From: DASQPR01 sp963831705
GTDB taxonomy: Bacteria > Actinomycetota > Actinomycetes > Mycobacteriales > Micromonosporaceae
Direction: 5' to 3'
Assembly (NCBI GenBank): GCA_963831705.1
Contig: CAWHRE010000010.1
Location: forward strand, 620,001-684,000
DNA length: 64,000 nucleotides
A program made the translations under genes and the position numbers. Below, in pieces: positions 55,291 through 64,000 of this stretch (positions are counted from its first letter, which is position 1; the number at the start of each line of letters is the position of its first letter). The notes under the pieces are model-generated. The model had not been told where the DNA came from. It searched no databases and saw only the letters and a list, made by a program, of their open reading frames with translations.

Positions 55291-56967
55291 CTACTTCTTC
55301 TTCTGCGGCGTCGGGATGCGCGTGCCGGAACCCGCCTTCGGCGGAACGACGCGGGACACCGTCTCGTGACCCACCTCGTCGTCGTCCAGCGCGGTTGCGT
55401 CCGCCTCGACGACGTGCGGCGAGTAGTCCTTCGACGAGAAGCCCTGCTTGAACCCGTTCAGCGCGACGTCGAGCTGGTCGACGATGCTGTCGTCCCACTT
55501 GCCGGCCGTGATCGCGTCGAGCGTGCCCTGGTGGTTGTGCCGCAGGTTCGCCAGGAACTCCGCCTCGAACCGGCGGATGTCGCCGACCGGGACGTCGTCC
55601 AGCTTGCCTTCGGTGCCGGCCCAGACCGAAACGGTCTGCTCGGCGATCGGGTACGGCGCCGAGTTCGGCTGCTTGAGCAGCTCGACCAGGCGGGCACCCT
55701 TGTCCAGCTGGGCGCGCGAGGTCTTGTCGAGGTCCGACGCAAACGCGGCGAACGACTCCAACTCACGGAACTGAGCCAGATCGAGGCGCAGACGGCCGGC
55801 GACCTTCTTCATGCCCTTGGCCTGCGCGGCGCCACCGACGCGGGAGACCGATGTACCGACGTTGATGGCCGGACGGACACCCGAGTTGAAGAGCGACTCT
55901 TCGAGGAAGATCTGGCCGTCGGTGATCGAGATGACGTTGGTCGGGATGAACGCCGAGATGTCGCCGGCCTTCGTCTCGATGATCGGCAGACCGGTCATCG
56001 AACCCGCGCCCAGCTCGTCGGAGAGCTTCGCGCAGCGCTCCAGGAGACGGGAGTGCAAGTAGAAGACGTCACCCGGGTACGCCTCACGGCCCGGCGGGCG
56101 GCGCAGCAGCAGCGACACGGCCCGGTACGCCTCGGCCTGCTTGGACAGGTCGTCGAAGACGATCAGGACGTGCTTGCCGGCGTACATCCAGTGCTGGCCG
56201 ATGGCCGAGCCGGTGTACGGCGACAGGTACTTGAAGCCGGCCGGGTCGGACGCCGGAGACGCGACGATCGTCGTGTACTCCATCGCGCCGGCCTCTTCGA
56301 GCGTCGCGCGGATCGAGGCGATCGTGGTCGCCTTCTGCCCGATCGCGACGTAGATGCAGCGGACCTGCTTGACCGGGTCGCCCGACTTCCAGTTTTCCAG
56401 CTGGTTGAGGATCGTGTCGATCGCAACCGTGGTCTTACCGGTCTTGCGGTCGCCGATGATCAGCTGGCGCTGGCCACGGCCGATCGGGGTCATCGAGTCG
56501 ATCGCCTTGATACCGGTCTGCAGCGGCTCGTGCACGCTCTTACGCACCATGACGTTCGGCGCCTGCAGCTCGAGCTCGCGATACCCCTCGTTCTCGATTT
56601 CGCCGAGACCGTCGATCGGGTTCGCGAGCGGGTCGACGACGCGACCGAGGAAGCCATCGCCAACCGGCACGGACAGAACGCGTCCGGTCCGCTTGACCTG
56701 CTGGCCTTCTTCGATCTCCTCGAACGGACCGAGGACGACGACACCGATTTCGCGGACGTCGAGGTTCAGCGCGACACCGAGGGTGCCGTCTTCGAACTCA
56801 AGCAGCTCATTGGCCATCGTCGAGGGGAGACCCTCAACGCGGGCGATACCGTCACCAGCCTCGGTGACGACACCGACCTCCTCGCGGGTGGTCTCCGGCG
56901 TGTACGAGGAGACGTAGCGCTCCAGCGCACCCCGAATGTCGTCCGAGGAGATGGTCAGTTCGGCCAT
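55291..56967 (-). CDS. atpA: F1F0 ATP synthase alpha subunit
   Basis: 558-residue alpha subunit: GDRKTGKT P-loop, IYVAIGQKATT, HVLIVFDDLSKQAEAYR and RPPGREAYPGDVFYLHSRLLER. The C-terminus carries an extended basic, Pro/Lys tail (TRIPTPQKKK), as in mycobacteria, where it affects ATP hydrolysis. ATG 56967 has AAGGAAG upstream. Confidence 0.97.
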   Translation of the reverse strand: MAELTISSDDIRGALERYVSSYTPETTREEVGVVTEAGDGIARVEGLPSTMANELLEFEDGTLGVALNLDVREIGVVVLGPFEEIEEGQQVKRTGRVLSVPVGDGFLGRVVDPLANPIDGLGEIENEGYRELELQAPNVMVRKSVHEPLQTGIKAIDSMTPIGRGQRQLIIGDRKTGKTTVAIDTILNQLENWKSGDPVKQVRCIYVAIGQKATTIASIRATLEEAGAMEYTTIVASPASDPAGFKYLSPYTGSAIGQHWMYAGKHVLIVFDDLSKQAEAYRAVSLLLRRPPGREAYPGDVFYLHSRLLERCAKLSDELGAGSMTGLPIIETKAGDISAFIPTNVISITDGQIFLEESLFNSGVRPAINVGTSVSRVGGAAQAKGMKKVAGRLRLDLAQFRELESFAAFASDLDKTSRAQLDKGARLVELLKQPNSAPYPIAEQTVSVWAGTEGKLDDVPVGDIRRFEAEFLANLRHNHQGTLDAITAGKWDDSIVDQLDVALNGFKQGFSSKDYSPHVVEADATALDDDEVGHETVSRVVPPKAGSGTRIPTPQKKK

Positions 56968-57041
56968 CTTTGTACTTCCTTATGGTCTCGGGCTCCGGAA
57001 GGCTTTGAAACTCCCTTGAGCCGGGTTACGTACGCGAAGGT

Positions 57042-57863
57042 TTATTTGCCGGTTACGGCGTGCCGGGCGTCGGTCAGACGTCGCAGCGTCGTGCCGTCGT
57101 AGAGATCACTGCCGATCAGGACACGTGCGCCACCGAGGACTTCTGGGTCCACGGTGACTTTGACGGAGACCTCTCGACCGTACATCGCCGCGAGGCGGGC
57201 GCCGATCCGCTGCTCTTCGTCGTCGGTCAGCGCCTTGGCCACGGTGACGTATGCCACCTGCATGTCCCGCCGCTCGGCGGCGAGTTCCACGAGGCGCGAG
57301 AGCGCTCCGGTGAACGTCCGGCCGCCGAAGCCGGCCAGCGCGAGCTTTGCCAGCCGTACGGTGATGGTCTTGGCCCGGCCGCCCAGGAGCGAATCGATGA
57401 TCGACCCGCGAGCGTCCATCGGTACCGTCGTGTCCGCGAGCACCGCCGACAGCTGCGGCGAACCGTCGACGACCTGACCGAAACGGAACAGCTCGTCCTC
57501 GATCTCGCTCAGATCCCCGGCACGGTCTGCGCTGGCCAGCAGCGCATCAACGCCGAGCTGCTCGACTCCGCCGAGAAGCTCGGTCGGGCTCGACCAGCGA
57601 CCGCTCGCGGCTACGCCGAGAATCGATCGTGCCTCGTCACCGGCGGAGCCGCCGACCAGTCCGTCGAGCAACGCCGCACGGTCCTTGCCCGACCGCGACG
57701 GATCGGCGAGCGCACGACGCAACCGCGGCTCGCGCTGGAGCAGACCGGCGACGGCAAGCAGTTCGTCGCCGGCCCGCGAGGTCGCGTCGGCCGAACTCGC
57801 GTTCGCGAGTTCGGTCAGCTTGTCCGACGCGGCCCGATAGGTTTCCCGGCTTGCCCCACGCAT
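57042..57863 (-). CDS. atpH: F1F0 ATP synthase delta subunit
   Basis: 273-residue stator subunit, longer than the ~180 residues of most bacteria but usual for actinobacteria outside the b-delta fusion group. C-terminal signature AYVTVAKALTDDEEQRI and KVTVDPEVLGGARVLIGSDLYDG region. ATG 57863 overlaps the atpF stop (TGATG). Confidence 0.95.
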   Translation of the reverse strand: MRGASRETYRAASDKLTELANASSADATSRAGDELLAVAGLLQREPRLRRALADPSRSGKDRAALLDGLVGGSAGDEARSILGVAASGRWSSPTELLGGVEQLGVDALLASADRAGDLSEIEDELFRFGQVVDGSPQLSAVLADTTVPMDARGSIIDSLLGGRAKTITVRLAKLALAGFGGRTFTGALSRLVELAAERRDMQVAYVTVAKALTDDEEQRIGARLAAMYGREVSVKVTVDPEVLGGARVLIGSDLYDGTTLRRLTDARHAVTGK

Positions 57864-58465
57864 CAGTTGGCCGCCCCGGCCGCGGTTGCTCCGGCCTTCG
57901 AAGTCCCGGCGTTCGCTGCGTCGAGATCGGCCAGGAACCGGTCGACGGTGCCGCGTGCCCGCTGGTCATCCTGAAGCTGTTCGCCAACGATCTTGCTGGC
58001 GAGGTCGACCGCGAGCGTACCGATCTCGGCACGCAACTCGCGTACCGTGGCCTGCCGCTGGTTGGCCAGCAACTCCTCGCCGCGAGCGACGATGCGGGCC
58101 GACTCTTCACGCGCTTGCGTGTGCATGTCGTCCGCGAGGCGCTGGGCTTCCGCCGTTGCGTTCTCGCGGATCTGCGCCGCCTGGGCCCGGGCCTCGGTCA
58201 GCGCACGCTGGTACTCGGCCTGCGCGTTGTCCAGCTGGAGCCGCGCGTTGTCGGCATCTTCCATCGACTGGTTGATGATGCCCTGACGCTCGTTCATGAT
58301 CTTCTTGAGCGGCGGCAGCACGTACTTCCAGATGATGAACAGGATGATCAGGAACGCGAGGACTTCGGCGAAGAACGTCGCGTTCGGGATCAAGAAGTTG
58401 CTCGTGGCTGCAGGTGCGTCCGACGGCGCCGGAGACGGCGCCGCCAGAATGTAGTGGTGTGCCAT
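57863..58465 (-). CDS. atpF: F1F0 ATP synthase b subunit
   Basis: 200-residue stalk: one membrane helix (FAEVLAFLIILFIIWKYVLPP) and a long charged helix (MNERQGIINQSMEDADNARL). It ends in an Ala/Gly-rich tail. Starts 14 bp after atpE and is coupled to atpH. Confidence 0.96.
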   Translation of the reverse strand: MAHHYILAAPSPAPSDAPAATSNFLIPNATFFAEVLAFLIILFIIWKYVLPPLKKIMNERQGIINQSMEDADNARLQLDNAQAEYQRALTEARAQAAQIRENATAEAQRLADDMHTQAREESARIVARGEELLANQRQATVRELRAEIGTLAVDLASKIVGEQLQDDQRARGTVDRFLADLDAANAGTSKAGATAAGAAN

Positions 58466-58479
58466 TGCGGCTACCCGCC

Positions 58480-58740
58480 TTACTTGCTGGCGATGGAGAA
58501 GACGAACAGCGCCATGAAGGCGAGGTTGATGAAGTACATCGCCTCGACCAGGCCGACCGTCAGGAAGAAGATGCTGAACAGGCGGCTCTGCGCCTCCGGC
58601 TGGCGGGCAACACCGGCGATGGTCGCGCTACCCGCGAGACCGTCACCGACCGCCGCGCCGATGGCGCCGCCACCCAGGGCGAGACCGCCACCGACCATGG
58701 CGCCCGCGGTCTGGATAGCCTGTTCGAGTGTGTTAGCCAT
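58480..58740 (-). CDS. atpE: F1F0 ATP synthase c subunit
   Basis: 86-residue hairpin of the proton-driven ring. Gly-rich helix 1 (GAMVGGGLALGGGAIGAAVG), polar loop ARQPE (45-49), and helix 2 with the ion-binding Glu 66 in VGLVEAMYFI. No sodium-type ligands are seen, so proton coupling is expected. Confidence 0.97.
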   Translation of the reverse strand: MANTLEQAIQTAGAMVGGGLALGGGAIGAAVGDGLAGSATIAGVARQPEAQSRLFSIFFLTVGLVEAMYFINLAFMALFVFSIASK

Positions 58741-58822
58741 TTTGGCTCCTCTATTCGTTCGTTAGTGCGTTTCTTTTGACGAAACTTCGTGAAGGGCAAG
58801 CTTGGATGAAGCGGGCGTGCGA

Positions 58823-59560
58823 TCAGTGCGCGGTGGCCTGATCGCCGGTTTCCGGCGCGATCGACGCGAAGTACAGCACGGTCAGGAGTCCGAAGATGAA
58901 CGCCTGGATCGCGCCGATGAACAGGTCGAACGTCTTCCAGACCACGTTCGGAGCCCAAAGCAGCCAGGCCGGGAAGAGGCCGATCAACGCGAGCAGGATC
59001 GTGCCCGCGAAGATGTTTCCGAAGAGCCGGAGCGCCAGCGTGACCGGCTTCGCCAACTCTTCGATCAGGTTGATCGGGAACATCGCCCAGTGCGGCTTGA
59101 ACATGTGGTGGTAGTAGCCGCGCACGCCCTTTCGCCGGATACCGGCGAAGTGCATCGACACGATCACCACGAGCGCGAGCGCGAACGTGAAGTTCACATC
59201 CGCCGCAGCCGGCGGCAACCACTCCGGATGACCGGGCGTCGGGATGACAGCCAGCCAGTTCGCGATCAGGATGAACAGGAACAGCGACATCGCCAGCGGC
59301 ACGACCCACGGCGCGGTCTTGAGGCCCATGTTGCTCTCGACCTGGGACTCGACGTAGTCGGTGATCGACTCGAATGCCAGCTGGGTCCGGGTGGGCTTGC
59401 GCGCCGAGGCGCCACGAGCCACCCAGAGGCCGAGAGCGATCACGATGGCACCGGCGACCACGGTCGACAGGATCGTGTCGACGTTGAAGGTCAGGCCGGC
59501 GATCGTAAGCGTGTGATGCAGGCCGGGGGTGATGTCATCGGCCAGAATGTGTCCGCTCAT
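58823..59560 (-). CDS. atpB: F1F0 ATP synthase a subunit
   Basis: 245-residue proton-channel subunit. The essential Arg lies in LALRLFGNIFAG, and the C-terminal helix ends VLYFASIAPETGDQ. ATG 59560 (MSGHILADDITPG) overlaps the stop of the preceding atpI-like gene (ATGA), so the longer frame is rejected. Confidence 0.95.
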   Translation of the reverse strand: MSGHILADDITPGLHHTLTIAGLTFNVDTILSTVVAGAIVIALGLWVARGASARKPTRTQLAFESITDYVESQVESNMGLKTAPWVVPLAMSLFLFILIANWLAVIPTPGHPEWLPPAAADVNFTFALALVVIVSMHFAGIRRKGVRGYYHHMFKPHWAMFPINLIEELAKPVTLALRLFGNIFAGTILLALIGLFPAWLLWAPNVVWKTFDLFIGAIQAFIFGLLTVLYFASIAPETGDQATAH

Positions 59561-59994
59561 GAGTGCAGCTGCCGGTAAACGGGTACGGAAGCACCGCCGA
59601 GCATCAGCATCTGGAAGAACGCGAGGCCCGCGAAGACGCCGAAACCGTCGGGACGCATGAACCACGCGCAACCGAGCGCGACCACGGTGACCACGCCGAG
59701 GCGGGCCAGGATCGAGCGCGTGAACAGCGCCTTCTTGTTGACCGCCTGGCTGTTGCCGTAGTTGAGCACGGCCTGCTGCACCATCCGGCTGTTGAGCGCG
59801 CCGAGTGCGAGACCGACGATGGCGAAGACGCCGAAGAACGCGTGGCCGACCAGCACGGCGACGACGAGCGCGAGGACACCGACGCAGCTCGCCATGATGA
59901 TCGAGCGGCGGAGGTTGCCCTTGGCGACGGCCGGGATCGCGACGATCGGTTCGTAGGCCGGTTCGGTGGCCGGCTCGATCGGTATTGCTTGCAC
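59557..59994 (-). CDS. ATP synthase subunit I-like membrane protein
   Basis: 145 residues with four hydrophobic segments (IIMASCVGVLALVVAVLVG, FGVFAIVGLALGALNS, RLGVVTVVALGCAWF, FGVFAGLAFFQMLMLGG). The position directly upstream of atpB and the helix pattern fit AtpI, an assembly or Mg-related factor. Coupled to atpB. Confidence 0.82.
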   Translation of the reverse strand: MQAIPIEPATEPAYEPIVAIPAVAKGNLRRSIIMASCVGVLALVVAVLVGHAFFGVFAIVGLALGALNSRMVQQAVLNYGNSQAVNKKALFTRSILARLGVVTVVALGCAWFMRPDGFGVFAGLAFFQMLMLGGASVPVYRQLHS

Positions 59995-60023
59995 GGCTGA
60001 ATTTCTCCAGTCAGTCGTTGAAA

Positions 60024-60233
60024 CTAGCTATAAAAATATTTACGAATTTCGAGGTATACGTACCGACCTGCTCCGGCGATGCCGAGGACCAGGCCGACGA
60101 ACGTGAGTATCGGGAATGTGTGCAGAGGCTTATCTGCCAGCCAGCCGAGTGCCAGACCGGTGATTAAGATCGCCGCCGTCACGGCGCCGAGGCCAAGGAG
60201 ACCGATCCATCCGGGGGTGGCGTCTTGAGTCAC
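60024..60233 (-). CDS. AtpZ/AtpI-like small membrane protein
   Basis: 69 residues with two helices (GWIGLLGLGAVTAAILITGL, FPILTFVGLVLGIAGAG). First gene of the atp operon; matches AtpZ-like (AtpI/AtpZ family, often called AtpQ/AtpZ) proteins proposed to help ATP synthase assembly or magnesium handling. GTG 60233 is the start, with a weak GGCGGGCG upstream. Confidence 0.75.
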   Translation of the reverse strand: MTQDATPGWIGLLGLGAVTAAILITGLALGWLADKPLHTFPILTFVGLVLGIAGAGRYVYLEIRKYFYS

Positions 60234-60612
60234 CGTCGCCCGCCCGGCGGTTAGCCGACCCTTTGCGCTCGGTAGATCATATCAACCACTAGTGGCTCCT
60301 TGGGATCGAGGGCACGCCGTTGTCGCCGTCAGGTCCTGAAACGCGGTGGGTGAGAGCTGTTCGCCTACCATCACCGGTTCGCGCAGAACGTATCACAGCG
60401 TCGATGGACATCCGATGCGGGCCTGCGCGACGTGAGACATCGACGACGATCATCGTACTAGAACCAACGCGAATGATCGTCTCTACATCATGCGGCATCT
60501 TTCGAGTGGTTAGACCGTTTTCTCCGAAATGAGGCGAGGACGCCCTCATTGACCGCTCCGAATTTCTCCGGAATCCTGGAGGTAACGCTCGGACTGCACG
60601 AAAGGCCCCCGC
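60234..60612. other. 379-bp divergent intergenic region upstream of the atp operon
   Basis: This region separates the atp operon from the divergent lipoprotein gene and must hold promoters for both. A 10-bp palindrome CCACTAGTGG is at 60286-60295, with TATGAT on the minus strand just downstream as a possible -10 box for atp. GGAGG near 60580 lies too far from the lipoprotein start to be its ribosome site. No coding potential is convincing. Confidence 0.5.
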
Positions 60613-61065
60613 ATGCGTCCACGGTTGAAGCGCCTTGCCCTGCTCGCTTGTCTCGCGGTCGTCGCCACCTGCCTGACCGCGTGCCAGGGCGCGGACTCGC
60701 TCGTCGCCAGTGATGTGGATTACTGCACCATCATGGCGGACGCGCCGGTGAAGGACGGATCACACATGTCGGCGCCTGGTCGCTACCGATGCGATGGCCA
60801 GGGAGCCGACTCGATCACGATCACCGTTTCGCTACAGAAGCAGGCCTCCAACGGCAGCTGGCATTCGGTCAAAACCGGCACCTGGACCGTCAAGGGCACG
60901 AACACCACGCGGTCTCTCAGCGAGTCCCAACGTACCCGGAATGCCACGGTGAGCTGCGCCGATGGAAGTTACCGGACGTTCGTACACTCGGTGGAAAAGT
61001 CCAAGAAACACACGTTCAGCTATGAAACGCACAGTGTCACGGTGAAGAGCCCGTGTAAACGCTGA
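60613..61065 (+). CDS. Secreted lipoprotein of unknown function
   Basis: 150 residues with a lipoprotein signal peptide (LALLACLAVVATCLTAC, lipobox LTAC). The mature domain has beta-rich character (DSITITVSLQKQ, TWTVKGTNTTRSL) and Cys residues likely in disulfides (YCTIM, YRCDG, VSCAD, SPCKR). No family recognised. ATG 60613, with AAAGG upstream. Convergent with the phosphatase gene. Confidence 0.75.
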   Translation: MRPRLKRLALLACLAVVATCLTACQGADSLVASDVDYCTIMADAPVKDGSHMSAPGRYRCDGQGADSITITVSLQKQASNGSWHSVKTGTWTVKGTNTTRSLSESQRTRNATVSCADGSYRTFVHSVEKSKKHTFSYETHSVTVKSPCKR

Positions 61066-61092
61066 GCGAAATCTCAGCAAACGTTGCGAACG

Positions 61093-61695
61093 TCACGGCA
61101 GCAGTGCATCAACGAGCGGTTCGAGCGACGAGGTGATTCGGTCGGCCGTACCCGTAAAAAATGCATTTGATCTTCCGTACGGATCGTCCAGGTCGTCGTC
61201 CGGCTTCGGGCGGGCGCCGCCACGTGCGAGGTCCGCCGCGCGTACCAGTGCCGTTCCGCGCGCCTGAACGTCGGCAGCGGTCTCCCCCGCCGGCGGCAAC
61301 GTCGACGGGTCGATCGTTGCGACGAGCCGGCCGAATTCGCCGAGCACGAATGTGCGCGACATCGCATCCGGCCGCAGGCTCGCAACGAAGTCGAGCTGCT
61401 CAGATGTGGCGGTCAACACCAGATCGGCGGTGTCGATATGCCGCCCGACCAGCTGTCGTGCCCGGAAGCTCGCGGGATCGATGCCTCTCCGGCGCAACTC
61501 GGCCGCGGCCGGCGCGTTCATCCGCTCACCCGCGTGCCAGGAGCCGGTCCCGACACTCTCGCTCACCACGAGATCTTCGCCACGACCGGCATCACCCGCG
61601 CGCCCGGCGATCGCGTGCGCGAGAAGACGCTCGGCCATCGGTGACCGGCAGATGTTCCCCATGCAGACGTGCAGAACGACGAACGGCCCGGTCAC
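61093..61695 (-). CDS. Low-molecular-weight protein-tyrosine phosphatase
   Basis: 200 residues. The P-loop VCMGNICRSPMAE (C-x5-R) near the N-terminus and the acid loop DDPYG near the C-terminus are the LMW-PTP signatures; about 40 residues longer than the minimal family. GTG 61695 overlaps the sua5 stop (GTGA). Last gene of the prfA-prmC-sua5 run. Could be protein-tyrosine phosphatase or arsenate reductase-like; the DPYG loop favours phosphatase. Confidence 0.88.
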   Translation of the reverse strand: MTGPFVVLHVCMGNICRSPMAERLLAHAIAGRAGDAGRGEDLVVSESVGTGSWHAGERMNAPAAAELRRRGIDPASFRARQLVGRHIDTADLVLTATSEQLDFVASLRPDAMSRTFVLGEFGRLVATIDPSTLPPAGETAADVQARGTALVRAADLARGGARPKPDDDLDDPYGRSNAFFTGTADRITSSLEPLVDALLP

Positions 61696-62339
61696 GATGC
61701 CGCGATGTCCAGGGTGCCGGGTGCCACCTTGCGCAGCTCGTCGATCGAGATCGCTCCGGCGCGCAACAATTTCGGCACGTCGCCGGTCACGTCGATCATC
61801 GTCGACGCGACGCCTTCGGTCGCGGGACCGCCGTCGAGATAGACGCTGACCGAGTACCCGAATTGCTCGCGCGCCTCGACGGCGTTCGTCGCCGGAGGCT
61901 TTCCGTGATTGTTCGCGCTCGACACGGCCATCGGCCCGGTCTCCCTGAGCACCTCGAGCGCGATTGGGTGCAGCGGCATACGCAGGCCCACCGTGCCGAA
62001 CGTCTCACCGAGATCCCACGAAAGGCTCGGCGCGTGTTCGACCACGATGGTCAGGCCGCCTGGCCAGAACGCCTCCATCAGATCCCGCGCGACCTGGGGC
62101 AGCGCATGCGCCAGCCCATCGACCGTCGAGCGCGAGCCGACAAGGACCGGCGGCGGCACGTTTCGGCCACGGCCTTTCGCATTCTGCAGCGCGGTCACGG
62201 CCCAGGACTTGAACGCATCCGCACCGATCCCGTAGACGGTGTCGGTAGGCATTACGACGAGGTCGCCACGTCCGACCGCATCGATCGCGGCACGGATGCC
62301 GCGATCACGTTCGGCCGCATGGGTGCAGTCAAAGAGCAT
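61692..62339 (-). CDS. tsaC: L-threonylcarbamoyladenylate synthase
   Basis: 215-residue Sua5/YwlC/TsaC protein that makes the TC-AMP intermediate for the t6A base of ANN-decoding tRNAs. Motifs: VVMPTDTVYGIGADA, VPPPVLVGS, WPGGLTIVV, GTVGLRMPLHP and AVSSANNHGKPPATN. ATG 62339 overlaps the prmC stop (TGATG); an earlier ATG at 62360 lies inside prmC. Confidence 0.93.
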   Translation of the reverse strand: MLFDCTHAAERDRGIRAAIDAVGRGDLVVMPTDTVYGIGADAFKSWAVTALQNAKGRGRNVPPPVLVGSRSTVDGLAHALPQVARDLMEAFWPGGLTIVVEHAPSLSWDLGETFGTVGLRMPLHPIALEVLRETGPMAVSSANNHGKPPATNAVEAREQFGYSVSVYLDGGPATEGVASTMIDVTGDVPKLLRAGAISIDELRKVAPGTLDIAAS

Positions 62340-63205
62340 CACAGCGAACCAGTCTGCCACCTGCGTGCGGTGGTGAAACGCGGGCGCCCGGCGAGATCGT
62401 CGTGAACGTCCACGTCGGTGTACGAGCCGGTGCTTTCCAGCAGGTCCGCGACCGCTCGCACGTGCGTGTCGTCATGCTCGATCCCGATCCAGCCCCCTGG
62501 CTTCACGAGCGCCACCGAGCGCGCCACCACGGGCCGGATGACGTCGAGACCGTCGAGCCCGCCGAATACCGCGGACTGCGGATCGTGCAGAACCTCATCC
62601 GGCACCGCAGTGCCGTCCGGCACGTACGGCGGGTTGCACAGCAGCAGGTCAACGCGCCCATCGAGAGCCGGTGACGGGATCGCCGGATCGGTGACGTCAC
62701 CGAGCACGATCTCGATCCCGTGGTCGCCCGCGTCAGCGCGTACCTTCGCGTTTCGGGTCAGCCACGAGGCGGCATCGAGATCGAGTTCGACCGCGACGAC
62801 CCGGTCCTGTGGCCGGGCATGCGCCATCGCCAACGCGATCGCGCCGGTGCCGCTACACAGGTCGACGACGACGGCGCGTACCTCGGGCAGCTTGCCCAGA
62901 CCCCACGCGACCATGAGTTCGGTCTCCGGCCTGGGCACAAAAACGCCAGGTCCGACCGCGACGTCAACGTCGCCGAAGGCCACCTGGCCGAGAAGGTGTT
63001 GGAGGGGGATGCGTCTGGCTCGATCGGCGAGAAGTCGCCGGAACGTCGCGAGCTGTTCGGGGGTGAAGTCGTCGACCATGACCAGCCGCCCACGGGGGAT
63101 GCCGAGTGCGAAAGCGGCGAGCAGTTCGGCGTCGGTTCGCGGCGACGCAATGCCCGCCGCAGCCAGCTCGGCAGTTGCCGAAGCCAGCACCGCCCTAACG
63201 CTCAA
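62339..63205 (-). CDS. prmC: Release factor N5-glutamine methyltransferase
   Basis: 288-residue SAM-dependent methyltransferase acting on the GGQ glutamine of release factors. FVPRPETELMVAW, DLCSGTGAIALAMAH (SAM motif I) and LLLCNPPYVP (NPPY) are visible. TTG 63205 (LSVRAVLASATAELAAAG) is taken; a GTG at about 63190 is an alternative. Lies with its substrate gene prfA, separated by one small gene. Confidence 0.93.
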   Translation of the reverse strand: MSVRAVLASATAELAAAGIASPRTDAELLAAFALGIPRGRLVMVDDFTPEQLATFRRLLADRARRIPLQHLLGQVAFGDVDVAVGPGVFVPRPETELMVAWGLGKLPEVRAVVVDLCSGTGAIALAMAHARPQDRVVAVELDLDAASWLTRNAKVRADAGDHGIEIVLGDVTDPAIPSPALDGRVDLLLCNPPYVPDGTAVPDEVLHDPQSAVFGGLDGLDVIRPVVARSVALVKPGGWIGIEHDDTHVRAVADLLESTGSYTDVDVHDDLAGRPRFTTARRWQTGSL

Positions 63206-63215
63206 GACGGTCCGG

Positions 63216-63413
63216 TTACTTCGCGCGGCGAAGGACACTCGCGAGTTCTGCACGAACCGCCGCCCGCTTACGATCTTCGAGAACCGACTGCCACGCATTT
63301 TCGCGCGCATTGGACGTCTCGCCGAAGACCCGGTTGACCAGGCCCGATGCAAGAGTGATCACGACCCTAGGTGCGGCCGTGATGTCAACGGTTCTTGGTT
63401 CAGTTATCGCCAT
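63216..63413 (-). CDS. Small hypothetical protein between prfA and prmC
   Basis: 65 residues (MAITEPRTVDITAAPRVV, then NARENAWQSVLEDRKRAAV) with a charged helical C-terminal half. GGGGGGAG upstream supports ATG 63413. 10 bp before prmC, so cotranscribed. No family recognised. Confidence 0.6.
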   Translation of the reverse strand: MAITEPRTVDITAAPRVVITLASGLVNRVFGETSNARENAWQSVLEDRKRAAVRAELASVLRRAK

Positions 63414-63533
63414 GACGGGCTCCCCCCACGAAGACACAAGGCTTTCCACCATGGTCTAGGTCGCTCGTTTCCAAATGATGACACGCCCATCACACAACGT
63501 AAATTCCATGATCACTCACGGCAAAACAGCTGA

Positions 63534-64000
63534 TCACTGACGGCTGAGGTGATCCTCACCAGCGAGACGTGCTGCGCGATCGGCCTCGACGAGAGCATCG
63601 AGAACGCCGTCCATGTCACCGCCGAGTGCAAGATCCAGGTTGTACGCCGTATATCCGATCCGATGATCCGATAGCCGGTTCTGTGGGTAATTGTAGGTCC
63701 GAATCCGCTCTGATCTGTCCACTGTGCGGATTTGGGCCTTGCGGGAATCCGCGGCCGCCGCAGCCTGCTGCTCCGCGTAGAGAGCGTCGAGTTTCGAGCT
63801 CAGCGTCTGCATCGCCCGAGCCTTGTTCTGCAGCTGCGAACGCTCGTTCTGGCAGCTCACCACGATGCCAGTGGGCAAGTGCGTGATACGCACGGCGGAG
63901 TCGGTCGTGTTGACGCTCTGACCACCCGGACCGGACGATCGGAACACGTCGATCCGGAGATCCTTCTCCTCGATCGTGACTTCGGTCTCCTCAACCTCCG
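63534..64000 (-). CDS. prfA: Peptide chain release factor 1, C-terminal part (cut by window edge)
   Basis: Class I release factor reading UAA and UAG. The peptidyl-tRNA hydrolysis motif GPGGQSVNTTDSAVR, then QNERSQLQNKARAM and YNYPQNRLSDHRIGYTAYNL are standard. The frame continues to the window end with EVEETEVTIEEKDLRIDV; the N-terminal half, including the codon-recognition loop, lies outside. Confidence 0.97.
   Translation of the reverse strand, partial: EVEETEVTIEEKDLRIDVFRSSGPGGQSVNTTDSAVRITHLPTGIVVSCQNERSQLQNKARAMQTLSSKLDALYAEQQAAAAADSRKAQIRTVDRSERIRTYNYPQNRLSDHRIGYTAYNLDLALGGDMDGVLDALVEADRAARLAGEDHLSRQ

Noticed and set aside
61061..61078. Short inverted repeat GCTGAG/CTCAGC after the lipoprotein gene as a terminator
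   Set aside because: Only a 6-bp stem with no T-tract; too weak to list as a feature.
1..64000. tRNA, rRNA, CRISPR array, prophage or complete insertion sequence
   Set aside because: I saw no cloverleaf with conserved arms, no regularly spaced identical repeats, no integrase or transposase frame; a tRNAscan or Infernal run would be decisive.

Overview
This is 64 kb of high-GC actinobacterial chromosome (Actinomycetota). I infer the phylum from GC-rich codon use, GTG and TTG starts, NucS in place of MutS/MutL, a MurA with Asp at the catalytic Cys position, a long AtpH, a SARP regulator, DivIVA-type coiled-coil proteins and the order prfA-prmC-sua5-LMW-PTP-atp. From memory, the gene content and order broadly follow the Streptomyces block that runs from prfA/atp through nucS and hbd to filP/scy-mce-thl-meaB and icmA. 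I do not place the genus. No rRNA, tRNA, CRISPR, phage or complete insertion sequence was seen.

Layout. 0-3.4 kb: 5' part of an NAD-glutamate dehydrogenase, an arginase-family hydrolase and a thioredoxin-TPR protein. 3.5-19.4 kb: two ABC clusters with ~1025-residue FtsX-type permeases, separated by an acyl-CoA mutase, a cyclophilin lipoprotein, an Asp23 protein and a cold-shock protein. 19.5-31.6 kb: acyl-CoA block (meaB, thiolase, methylmalonyl-CoA epimerase, crotonyl-CoA carboxylase/reductase), two DivIVA/FilP-like coiled-coil proteins, a hydrolase, a zinc-ribbon protein, a double 3-hydroxyacyl-CoA dehydrogenase and an aldehyde dehydrogenase. 31.7-39 kb: TetR with MFS efflux pump, S53 peptidase, Rieske oxygenase, nucS, a RibD-like reductase and a DUF4126 protein. 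39-49 kb: meaA, a drug-type ABC exporter, a second hbd, an MFS protein, an aldo/keto reductase, murA, pduO and a VOC protein. 49-64 kb: SARP regulator, DUF2550, the complete atp operon, a lipoprotein, LMW phosphatase, sua5, prmC and prfA (cut by the window end).

Metabolic theme: thiolase, 3-hydroxybutyryl-CoA dehydrogenases, Ccr, epimerase, ethylmalonyl-CoA mutase (MeaA), a second acyl-CoA mutase, the MeaB chaperone and cobalamin adenosyltransferase together supply and use C4-C5 acyl-CoAs, that is, much of the ethylmalonyl-CoA route plus B12-dependent mutases.

The most striking structural feature is that ten genes are broken by single-base shifts, about twenty of them net +1 insertions, while long neighbouring genes are intact. 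Since murA is affected, residual sequencing error is the leading explanation, but this needs raw reads. Other points of interest are AbrB-like tails on ABC ATPases with degenerate signature motifs, two families of palindromic intergenic repeats, and a pair of matching TetR operators.
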